From positions 1 to 6,651 of the forward strand of contig RFKI01000206.1 in the NCBI GenBank assembly GCA_003694355.1: a stretch of DNA of 6,651 bases. The letters are read 5' to 3'. The position numbers and the translations under genes were made by a program. The notes under the pieces are model-generated. The model did not search any database. It saw only the letters and a list, made by a program, of their open reading frames with translations, and was not told the DNA's origin. Below are positions 1 through 6,249 of the stretch, piece after piece. This DNA comes from Bdellovibrio sp. (GTDB lineage Bacteria; Bdellovibrionota; Bdellovibrionia; Bdellovibrionales; UBA1609). Positions within the stretch are counted from its first letter, which is position 1; each line of letters opens with the position of its first letter.

Positions 1-17
1 ATAACGATTATATCAAA

Positions 18-43
18 AATAAAAGAACCCTAAAACCTTTATT
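18..43 (-). terminator. Possible weak intrinsic terminator of the transketolase gene
   Basis: On the minus strand AATAAAGG (43-36) can pair with CTTTTATT (25-18), giving an 8-pair stem with one G-U pair and a 10-base loop, followed by a short T-run. The upstream arm includes the stop codon. The stem is AT-rich and the T tract short, so it is a weak candidate. Confidence 0.25.
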
Positions 44-2063
44 TTCCCAGCAGTTCTTTAGCGGCCTGGACAATGCCACTTTCATCCAATCCATATTTCT
101 TGTATAAATCTATAGCCTTATAAGCACTTTGCCCAAAACAAAGAGGCACGCCTAAAACCTTGGCTTTTACACTCACACCTCTTTCCACCAAAGCCTGAAG
201 TAAAAGGCTACCAAGCCCCCCCAGCCTTTGATGATCCTCAATGCATACCAAACGCCCTTGGGCCTCCTCCAAAAAAGGACGAAAGGTTTCCACATCAGGA
301 TGGTTAATAATAGAGGGCGAAAGCACACTGGCTTTGATCCCTTCTTTTTCAAGACTTTCAGCAGCTTTTAAGGCCTGAAAAAGCAAAGCCCCTGAGGCTG
401 CTAAAACCACATCATTATTACTTTCCTTTCGAATCACCTGGGCGCGCCCTAAACGATAAGAAATATCTGGAGCAGCAACAGGAGGAAATGTCTCTCGCCC
501 CAAAAAGAAGATGTAAGAAGAAGGCATCTCTCCTTTGCGACGACTTTCTGCAAAAGCTTCAATGGCCTGAGATAATAATGACTCTGCTTCCACACTGGAG
601 CTTAAAACATAAACCTGTGTAAAGGGAAGGCTTGAGGTCATTGCCAGATAACTCAAAGCCTGATGAGAAGCTCCATCAGCAGCATCCTGAAAACCGATAT
701 GAGAAAACACCGCAATGACGGGAGCTTCAGAAAGCAAGGACATCATGAGAGGCAAAGCTCCCTTTGTCACTCCAAATTGGGCAAAAGTATCCACAACAGG
801 AATAAAGCCCGATTGAGACAAACCAGCAGCTGTACTGATCATGTTGGCTTCTGCAACACCCACATCTATAGAAAACTGAGGGTACTTTTTATGAAAAGGA
901 TTCACTCCAGTAGAACCTTGCAAATCTGCAGACACACTCACCACAGGATAACCCTTTTCCCTCATTTGAATCATAGCTTTAGAAATGCCCACTTGAACTT
1001 TTTCAACTTTTCCATTGGAAGAATTTTTTTTCTTTTTTTGGTTCCTTTCCTTTTGAATGAGTTCTTCACACCATTCTTGAAACGCTTCTGGAACGTCTCG
1101 TGTTCCATAAATTTCCTTTAAAAAATGAGGAAGAGCTTCCGTACTCTTTAAGGGAAACCCATGCCCTCCATTCGGAGCCTCTTCCAATTCTTTAACCCCA
1201 TAACCTTTAATGGTATGAGCATGAACGGCCACCGGCTTTTCAGGATCACTCCAAGCCCTTCTAAAGGCCTTATCCAAAGCTTCCACACAGGCTTTCAAGT
1301 CATGAGCCTTTTCCAGTTCAATCACGTCCCAGCCAAGTGCTGAAAGCGACTTAAATGTTGGAGCCATTGAATAACTGTCCTGATCTATGCGCCCTGAAAG
1401 TTTTGTATTATTATCACTAATAACCAATACAAAAGGAGCCATTCGGCCCTTGGAAGCAAACCCTGCAATGGCCGCCAAAGCTTCTTTCGCTTCTCCCTCC
1501 ATACAAGCCCCATCAGATATGGCCGTTAGGGTGAGGCGGCGACGGCCCACCAAAGCATCTGCCATACACAAACCCTGGGCTTGAGGGAGAGCAGACCCCA
1601 AAGGACCATTGCTTACAAGAACCCCCTGTGGGAACATATGAACTTCTCCATGTCCCGTCAAAGGGCTGCCTAAAGAACGAAAGGACCTTAAACTCTCAAG
1701 AGACAGACCTGCCATTTTATAATTGGCCTTTAGAGCATAAAGACCATTTTCGCAGTGACCTGCGTCATTTACAAAATGAAATAACTCATCCCAACCTTTT
1801 CCCTCTTTCCGAGCTTGATGAAACATTAAAGCAAAACTGGCAGACATTAATTCAGCAAAAGCAGCCGGTCCTCCAAAATGACTGGCAGCTCCCCCAAGAG
1901 CCGCTTCCATATCCATAAGAGCCACCATGGCCCGAGTTGCTGAAGGATCTGCCAAATACAACTCTTCTCCTTGATAAGTGAGCTTGACAGAAAATAATGG
2001 CTTTTCAAGCTGAGGAGCCCCCATACGGCGAGAAAAGGGTAAGAGATCTTGTTTTGAAGTCAT
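39..2063 (-). CDS. tkt: Transketolase-family ThDP-dependent enzyme (full length)
   Basis: This 674-residue protein has the length and two-part plan of bacterial transketolase, which moves two-carbon ketol units between sugar phosphates in the cytoplasmic pentose phosphate pathway using ThDP and a divalent metal. The N-terminal PP domain spans about residues 40-335: SHFGGPAA (61-68), NDAGHCENG (99-107), TGHGE (136-140), GPLGSALPQAQG (153-164), the ThDP/metal motif SDGACMEGE (183-191) with DNN (217-219), TIKGYG (284-289) and GGHGFPL (299-305). A Lys/Asn-rich linker (341-356) leads to the Pyr domain, with the probable catalytic Glu405 in VAEANM, DGASHQ (463-468, His467) and GRE (522-524), then a C-terminal domain from about 545. 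An in-frame stop lies two codons before this ATG, so it is the earliest possible start, but the purine-rich AGAGGGG lies a distant ~16 bases upstream; Met14 is an alternative. The Arg that binds donor phosphate in E. coli transketolase (TRKAS) appears to be Ser361 here, so the exact sugar substrate is less sure than the family. Confidence 0.9.
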   Translation of the reverse strand: MTSKQDLLPFSRRMGAPQLEKPLFSVKLTYQGEELYLADPSATRAMVALMDMEAALGGAASHFGGPAAFAELMSASFALMFHQARKEGKGWDELFHFVNDAGHCENGLYALKANYKMAGLSLESLRSFRSLGSPLTGHGEVHMFPQGVLVSNGPLGSALPQAQGLCMADALVGRRRLTLTAISDGACMEGEAKEALAAIAGFASKGRMAPFVLVISDNNTKLSGRIDQDSYSMAPTFKSLSALGWDVIELEKAHDLKACVEALDKAFRRAWSDPEKPVAVHAHTIKGYGVKELEEAPNGGHGFPLKSTEALPHFLKEIYGTRDVPEAFQEWCEELIQKERNQKKKKNSSNGKVEKVQVGISKAMIQMREKGYPVVSVSADLQGSTGVNPFHKKYPQFSIDVGVAEANMISTAAGLSQSGFIPVVDTFAQFGVTKGALPLMMSLLSEAPVIAVFSHIGFQDAADGASHQALSYLAMTSSLPFTQVYVLSSSVEAESLLSQAIEAFAESRRKGEMPSSYIFFLGRETFPPVAAPDISYRLGRAQVIRKESNNDVVLAASGALLFQALKAAESLEKEGIKASVLSPSIINHPDVETFRPFLEEAQGRLVCIEDHQRLGGLGSLLLQALVERGVSVKAKVLGVPLCFGQSAYKAIDLYKKYGLDESGIVQAAKELLGK

Positions 2064-2116
2064 GAGTTAGGCTTAGCTGTCCCCTCTACAAAGGTCAATA
2101 TTTTTTGCATTGAAAC

Positions 2117-2145
2117 TTGTCCTCCCCCTTGATTGTTCGTATTCT
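2117..2145 (+). promoter_or_regulatory. Possible sigma70-type promoter for the deaminase gene
   Basis: TTGTCC (2117-2122) and TATTCT (2140-2145) are separated by 17 bases, and each matches the sigma70 consensus at four of six positions. The placement about 30 bases before the chosen ATG is sensible. The match is weak and could be chance. Confidence 0.25.
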
Positions 2146-2166
2146 TCCTTCAACCCCTCTTGATTT

Positions 2167-2171
2167 GGGAG
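2167..2171 (+). promoter_or_regulatory. Ribosome binding site that sets the deaminase start
   Basis: GGGAG lies 5 bases before the ATG at 2177. No comparable site precedes the in-frame TTG at 2117, so the shorter reading is preferred. Confidence 0.7.
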
Positions 2172-2176
2172 ACAAA

Positions 2177-3187
2177 ATGAAAACATCAGATATCAAATTT
2201 TTACCCAAAGTGGAACTTCATAGACACTTGGAACTTTCTTTGCGTGCAGAAACCATAAAAGAACTTGCTCCCTCTCATGGCATTGAGGTGCCTGATGAAA
2301 AAACCTTTAAAGAACGCTTTCTCATCCTTGAGCCCATGAAAGATCTAGCCAGTGTTCTTAACAAGTTTTTAGACACTCAAAAGCTTCTTAGCTCCAAAGA
2401 AATTCTTGAACGCATCACTTATGAAGCTTGTGAGGATGCTTTTAATGAAAATATTAAAATTCTGGAACTGCGTTACTCTCCTACATTTATCCAGCAGGGC
2501 CACGAACACCTGAGTTTTCAGGATATTCACGAAGCCATCGTTGCTGGCAAAAAGAAAGCAGAAGAAAACTTTCCTATGTGCATTGGCATCATCTGCATCA
2601 TCCAACGCATTCTCCCAGTTAAAGACGCTCAAAAAGTTACGGAATTCGCCATTGACAATAAAGAGACCTTCATCGGCCTTGACCTTGCTGATAATGAGGT
2701 TGGATTTGACTCAAAACCCTTTGCCCCCTTTTTTCAAAAGGCCAAAGAAGCTGGACTAGGCATAACTGTTCACTCTGGAGAAGCCAATGTGCCCAAAGCT
2801 CCCCGATATGTTATGGATGCCATTGAGTACTTAGGAGCTACTCGCATTGGACATGGCATTCAAATTTATAAAAACCCTGAGGTGATGGCATTTGTTGCGG
2901 AAAATAACATTGTTCTGGAACTTTGCCCCACTAGCAACTGGCTCACTCAAGCCATTCCAGACCTTAAAGATTACCCCATCCGACGCCTGATCGATGCTGG
3001 CGTTAAAGTAACCATCAATACAGATGATCCTGGTATTTTTAATACCAACCTCAATAAAGAGTATGAAATTCTTGTAAATTATCATCAATTCACCAGAGAA
3101 GAACTCATTCAACTGGCCAAAAATGCTGGCCATGCCAGTTTTCTTCCTCCTCAAGTCAAAAACAAATATTTAGATCTGATTTTTTAA
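2177..3187 (+). CDS. add: Adenosine deaminase-family purine deaminase
   Basis: This 336-residue cytoplasmic metal hydrolase belongs to the adenosine/AMP deaminase family, which removes the 6-amino group of a purine (adenosine to inosine in the type enzyme) in purine salvage. All catalytic elements are present, numbered from the ATG at 2177: the HRH metal pair His15/His17 in LPKVELHRHLELS; HSGE (199-202) with ligand His199 and catalytic Glu202; RIGHG (223-227) with His226; CPTSN (250-254); and NTDDP (281-285), where Asp283 is the metal ligand and Asp284 contacts substrate. The length is normal. The reading frame can extend to a TTG at 2117, adding 20 residues with no family similarity, but the ATG has GGGAG five bases before it and starts just ahead of the conserved LPKVELH. 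Two pocket glycines differ: HLEG is HLEL (Leu20) and LAGDE is LADNE (Asp172). Adenosine is therefore the default substrate, but adenine, aminodeoxyfutalosine or a modified adenosine cannot be excluded. Confidence 0.88.
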   Translation: MKTSDIKFLPKVELHRHLELSLRAETIKELAPSHGIEVPDEKTFKERFLILEPMKDLASVLNKFLDTQKLLSSKEILERITYEACEDAFNENIKILELRYSPTFIQQGHEHLSFQDIHEAIVAGKKKAEENFPMCIGIICIIQRILPVKDAQKVTEFAIDNKETFIGLDLADNEVGFDSKPFAPFFQKAKEAGLGITVHSGEANVPKAPRYVMDAIEYLGATRIGHGIQIYKNPEVMAFVAENNIVLELCPTSNWLTQAIPDLKDYPIRRLIDAGVKVTINTDDPGIFNTNLNKEYEILVNYHQFTREELIQLAKNAGHASFLPPQVKNKYLDLIF

Positions 3188-3823
3188 CTGACCCTTTTCC
3201 AAAACAATACTTTCATCCACCAAATGCCTCCAATCCTCCACTTTATGGGCGACAATTAAAGCAGGCACATTGCGTTTCTGAATGAACTCTTTTAAAAAAG
3301 AAGCGGCTTTTTTTTGCATTTCTTTATCTAAAGCCGAAAAGGGCTCATCTAAAATTAAAAATCGGGGGCGCCCCACTAAAGCCCTCAACAGAGCCACTCT
3401 CTGAAGTTCTCCTCCAGAAAGAGCAAAAGGTTTGTTATTTAAACAGGATTCTAAAGACAAATATTGCACACCTTCTTTTAAAAAAGCTTGTGCTTCAGAT
3501 ATTGGAACATTTCGAACTTTTGCTGCATACAAAATATTTTTCCTGGCTGTCATATGCGGAAATAATTGAGGGGGTTGCAAAACCACACCTAATCTTTTCT
3601 CTCTGAAACTTTTTTTTGAAAAATCCATTTCACCCTTGTGGTCCTGGACCTTCCAAACAAAGGATGAACACGGCTCCATGCCCAAAAGCACTCTTAAAAA
3701 AGTACTCTTACCCGCTCCCGAAGGGCCTTCGAGCAACATCAGTCCTTTTCCAGAAAGCTCTAGATGAGGGACATTTAAGACAAAGTCTTTCTTTTTAATA
3801 TTCAAGTTTTCGAGCAACCACAT
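3170..3823 (-). CDS. thiQ: Thiamine ABC transporter ATP-binding protein ThiQ
   Basis: This is the ATPase that powers thiamine/ThDP import through ThiP at the inner face of the membrane. The motifs of an ABC nucleotide-binding domain are in order, numbered from the frame's upstream TTG (subtract 2 for the chosen ATG): Walker A GPSGAGKST (35-43), Q-loop Gln85 in LQPPQLFPHMT, signature LSGGELQRVALLRAL (137-151), Walker B FLILDEP (157-163), D-loop SALD (165-168) and the switch His195 in VAHK. The chosen product is 217 residues, close to E. coli ThiQ (about 232) and lacking the C-terminal extension of larger importers such as MalK. An in-frame TTG at 3829 would add two residues, but AGAGGA (3836-3831) lies 7 bases before the ATG at 3823 and only 1 base before the TTG, so the ATG is chosen. 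The start lies 29 bases inside thiP, which suggests translational coupling, and the end overlaps the convergent deaminase gene by 18 bases. The thiamine assignment rests mainly on thiB and thiP. Confidence 0.87.
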   Translation of the reverse strand: MWLLENLNIKKKDFVLNVPHLELSGKGLMLLEGPSGAGKSTFLRVLLGMEPCSSFVWKVQDHKGEMDFSKKSFREKRLGVVLQPPQLFPHMTARKNILYAAKVRNVPISEAQAFLKEGVQYLSLESCLNNKPFALSGGELQRVALLRALVGRPRFLILDEPFSALDKEMQKKAASFLKEFIQKRNVPALIVAHKVEDWRHLVDESIVLEKGQLKNQI

Positions 3824-5246
3824 ACCCAAGTCCTCTAAACGTTAAAAAAACCATCACACTTAAAAAAAGAAGAACCGCAATTAACACATTTGCCAAATCC
3901 CATTTATACGTCAAAAGTAAAGACTCCATAATTAAAGCGACCGTTTCCTGTCCTGTGTGAGATACCAGTCCTGAATAAGCAAAGTCTCCCAAAGCCCAGA
4001 CAGCACCCAAACCCGACAACAGGCCATAAAATGGCAATACCTGCGGCAAAATAATAAACCTCCATATTTGATAGGAAGTCGCGCCTAAAATTTGAGCTCG
4101 TCGCACCTGATCCTTCAGTTTTTCTAAAAGTCCTTCTCCACCCAAACGAAATAAAAAAAGTAAGCCCGTCACTCCAGTCCCCCAAATCATGCCCAGCAGA
4201 GGACTGTCAAAAACAAAAATCCAAGCCACCCCCAAAAGAGCTCCACTCGGTAGAATATAAGCTAAGAGAAGTTTTCTCAAAAAGCCTTTGAGATCCATAG
4301 AAGCTATTAAAAGACAACATAAAATAAAAAAACCAGCCCCATAGCTCACCACCAGGCTTCTCGAAAGGGGGGGTAACAAATATAGGAAAAACTCCTTAGA
4401 AAAGGATGTAGCATTTAATCCACTCCACAAAGCTTCTATAAAAGCGGCTCCCAGCAGAACCACAATTCCCAGAGGGAAAATTAAAAAAAGGCGTTTTGGT
4501 AAAAGGATAGGAGTTAAAAAAGCCCCTTCTGACTTCAGGTTCTTTTTTAGAAAAGACAGAGCTATATATAAACTCCATAAAATCATCATTTGTAATAAAG
4601 AAAGGCTAAGTGCTTGAGCCAAATCACCTTCTTGTTTTATTTTCTGATAAATGAGAACTTCCATCGTAGAGCCATGGATTTCTCCTAAAATTAAAGGAAC
4701 TGAAAAACTTGCCCAACAAATAGTAAAAACAAACAAAAATAAATAAAGAAAATCTTTTAGGAAAAATCTGAGAAAGCCGTGATAAAAAAAACGAATCCAG
4801 GGCATCCCATCCAAGGCAGCTTGATAAGATAGCAAAGTCAAATCCACGCGAGCACGATGAAATAAAAAGACACCCACAAGTCCCATATTTAATATAGAAT
4901 GCATAAAAACAATCCCTTGAATGCCATAAAGAGAAAAATGAAACCAGTGTGAAATTTTTAAAAAAGCAAAAATAACAAATAAAATGGGCAAGAAATTTGG
5001 TAAAAAAACAACCACTTCAAAAAAAGAAATCTTTTTTTGTTCTTTTAAAGAAAGAAGCCCTAGAGCACAAAAAATGCCTCCAACAAGAGAAATCACAGAG
5101 CTCCAAAAAGCCTGTTTAAAAGTAAATAAAAGATATGGGGCCCACTGAACAAAAAACGAAAAGTCCCAGTGCTTTACTGCAGAAAACAAAACAAAATAAG
5201 GCCATAACAATACAATGACTAGAAAGATACCAAAGCCTTGGACCAT
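3795..5246 (-). CDS. thiP: Thiamine ABC transporter permease ThiP (fused double unit)
   Basis: This 483-residue inner-membrane protein forms the channel for thiamine/ThDP import. It is a fusion of two permease units, as in E. coli ThiP (about 536 residues), so one chain replaces a dimer. Hydrophobic segments run along the whole length. Each half carries a cytoplasmic EAA-type loop that docks the ATPase: about 140-162 (YQAALDGMPWIRFFYHGF) and about 382-405 (RRAQILGATSYQIWRFIILP). The first half matches E. coli ThiP from memory at several points: YGIQGIVFMH (107-116), WASFSVPLILG (178-188) and TMEVLIYQ (194-201), where E. coli has YGLQGILLAH, FASFATVLSLG and TIELAIYQ. The protein is somewhat shorter than the E. 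coli one. The ATG at 5246 lies 28 bases inside the end of thiB, with AGAGG (5261-5257) ten bases upstream. The second half, with WALGDFAYSGLVSHTG (417-432), also fits the SfuB-type ferric iron permeases of the same superfamily, but the ThiB partner favours thiamine. Confidence 0.88.
   Translation of the reverse strand: MVQGFGIFLVIVLLWPYFVLFSAVKHWDFSFFVQWAPYLLFTFKQAFWSSVISLVGGIFCALGLLSLKEQKKISFFEVVVFLPNFLPILFVIFAFLKISHWFHFSLYGIQGIVFMHSILNMGLVGVFLFHRARVDLTLLSYQAALDGMPWIRFFYHGFLRFFLKDFLYLFLFVFTICWASFSVPLILGEIHGSTMEVLIYQKIKQEGDLAQALSLSLLQMMILWSLYIALSFLKKNLKSEGAFLTPILLPKRLFLIFPLGIVVLLGAAFIEALWSGLNATSFSKEFFLYLLPPLSRSLVVSYGAGFFILCCLLIASMDLKGFLRKLLLAYILPSGALLGVAWIFVFDSPLLGMIWGTGVTGLLFLFRLGGEGLLEKLKDQVRRAQILGATSYQIWRFIILPQVLPFYGLLSGLGAVWALGDFAYSGLVSHTGQETVALIMESLLLTYKWDLANVLIAVLLFLSVMVFLTFRGLGYVVARKLEY
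3831..3836 (-). promoter_or_regulatory. Ribosome binding site that sets the thiQ start
   Basis: AGAGGA on the minus strand lies inside the end of thiP, 7 bases before ATG 3823. It favours that ATG over the TTG six bases further upstream. Confidence 0.75.
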
Positions 5247-6211
5247 TCTTTTAAAACCTCTTTTTTACGAGCTATAAAATTCTTTAACTGAAAAGTTGGC
5301 AAAGGATGCCACGAAGGCAAGGCTTGTCGTTTTAAAGCCACACCTTTAACAACGGGTAACATATAATTCTTCTGGGCTAAAATTTTTTGAGCTTCTGGTG
5401 TTAGCAAAAAAGCCGCCCATTGAAAAGCTAACTCACAAGATCGGCACAGAGAAGATACAACAAAGAATTCCACCTGCACAGGATGACCTTGAGGGAAAAT
5501 AAAAGGTCGAATATAAAACTCTTTTTTATCCCAATGAGCATATACCGAAGTGAGGTAGCTAAAAATAACAGAAACTTCTCTTTTTAAAAAAAGTCCATAT
5601 GCCACACTCCAGGAGGGCGCCAAAGACACCTTATAATTCTTCAGAAAGTCTTTTATGGAAAATGGTTTTGTAAAAAGCCAAAATAAAAATTGAAGCCCTG
5701 GACCACTGGTTCGAGGATCAGGTAAAGAAATTTTATAAGGTTTAAGGTCTTCTAAAGTATGAGGAGAAATTTTAACCTGTCGTTTATCATATAAAAAGCC
5801 CAGTGGAGCCCAATCATAAGGTAAAAACCGCTGGTGCAAAGGCCAAGGAACCTGAGACTGAAGAGTCTCAAAAAGCTGTATAGGAAACCTTTTCCAACGA
5901 TTCAAGGGTATACCTGAAGCCGTTAAAAAATCCAGCCCCATAAAGCCATCAAAAAAAAACTCTTTTTGCCAGCGCCACCGTTTTTCCAAAAGTCCCACTT
6001 CTCCAATGTTGATATATTCCACCTGACACTGACATTGATCTTCAAAAAGTTCCTTAAGCCTTTGGGCAGGACCAAAATATGAAAGAAAAGATGAATAAGC
6101 AGCCACTTTTAAAATGGGCTTTCTTTTTGTTAATGAGTTTAAATCAGGGAATAAAATAAAAAACAGTCCTAATAAGAAAACAAAAGCACCGACAACCACA
6201 TATTTCTTCAT
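5219..6211 (-). CDS. thiB: Thiamine-binding protein ThiB (periplasmic or membrane-anchored)
   Basis: This 330-residue protein captures thiamine and its phosphates outside the inner membrane and hands them to ThiP. Similarity to E. coli ThiB (TbpA), compared from memory, is spread along the chain: ILKVAAYSSF (33-42) with FEDQCQCQVEY (56-66) against VLTVYTYDSF and FEADCNCELKL; DPRTSGPGL (165-173) against DPRTSTPGL; SWSVAYGLFLK (200-210) against GWSEAYGLFLK; SYLTS (218-222) against SYTTS; and EWSKAL (322-327) against EWQRAV. A ligand-side Trp in E. coli (NWMYPV) is Tyr283 here (NYMLPV). The N-terminus has two lysines and a hydrophobic stretch (4-21), so it is exported, but no clear AxA cleavage site or lipobox follows, so it may stay anchored. 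Besides the family Cys pair Cys60/Cys62 there is an extra CRSC at 256-259. The ATG is forced by an in-frame stop four codons upstream, and AGGAC abuts it with almost no spacer. It follows the DoxX-like gene by 38 bases. Confidence 0.9.
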   Translation of the reverse strand: MKKYVVVGAFVFLLGLFFILFPDLNSLTKRKPILKVAAYSSFLSYFGPAQRLKELFEDQCQCQVEYINIGEVGLLEKRWRWQKEFFFDGFMGLDFLTASGIPLNRWKRFPIQLFETLQSQVPWPLHQRFLPYDWAPLGFLYDKRQVKISPHTLEDLKPYKISLPDPRTSGPGLQFLFWLFTKPFSIKDFLKNYKVSLAPSWSVAYGLFLKREVSVIFSYLTSVYAHWDKKEFYIRPFIFPQGHPVQVEFFVVSSLCRSCELAFQWAAFLLTPEAQKILAQKNYMLPVVKGVALKRQALPSWHPLPTFQLKNFIARKKEVLKEWSKALVSF

Positions 6212-6249
6212 GTCCTGGTGCTACCACAACTTCCCTATGAAAGGAAAGC

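Larger units (their letters stand above)
2064..2176. other. Divergent intergenic region between tkt and the deaminase gene
   Basis: These 113 bases must carry the upstream signals of both divergently transcribed genes. The plus strand is pyrimidine-rich across about 2120-2160. I see no convincing operator palindrome and no TPP riboswitch elements, although the leftward gene encodes a ThDP enzyme. On the minus strand TTGACC (2098-2093) resembles a -35 box but has no good -10 at the right distance. Confidence 0.6.

Noticed and set aside
663..1121. Plus-strand frame of 152 codons inside the transketolase gene
   Set aside because: It is antisense to a full-length conserved enzyme, its His/Arg/Phe-rich translation has no recognisable domain, and it has no convincing RBS. 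Shorter plus-strand frames at 1161-1343, 1387-1584 and 1628-1918 were dropped for the same reason.
2117..2176. TTG-initiated 20-residue N-terminal extension of the deaminase
   Set aside because: It has no RBS, a non-family sequence and a weaker start codon. The ATG at 2177 has GGGAG at good spacing and lies just before the conserved LPKVELH motif.
2064..2176. TPP riboswitch upstream of the transketolase gene
   Set aside because: Considered because the enzyme uses ThDP, but the leader is short and I see none of the conserved thi-box segments on the minus strand.
2831..3154. Minus-strand frame opposite the deaminase gene (and another at 2369-2632)
   Set aside because: Both lie wholly opposite conserved catalytic blocks of the deaminase and encode nothing recognisable.
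3904..4185. Alternative minus-strand frames inside thiP (also 4396-4578)
   Set aside because: They sit in another frame of a conserved permease with strong ThiP similarity and show no independent evidence of coding.
3795..5246. Assignment of the transporter as a ferric iron (SfuABC/FbpABC) system
   Set aside because: The fused permease and small ATPase fit both groups, but the binding protein matches ThiB in several specific blocks (SWSVAYGLFLK, DPRTSGPGL, CQC) and the permease has ThiP-like YGIQGIVFMH and TMEVLIYQ.
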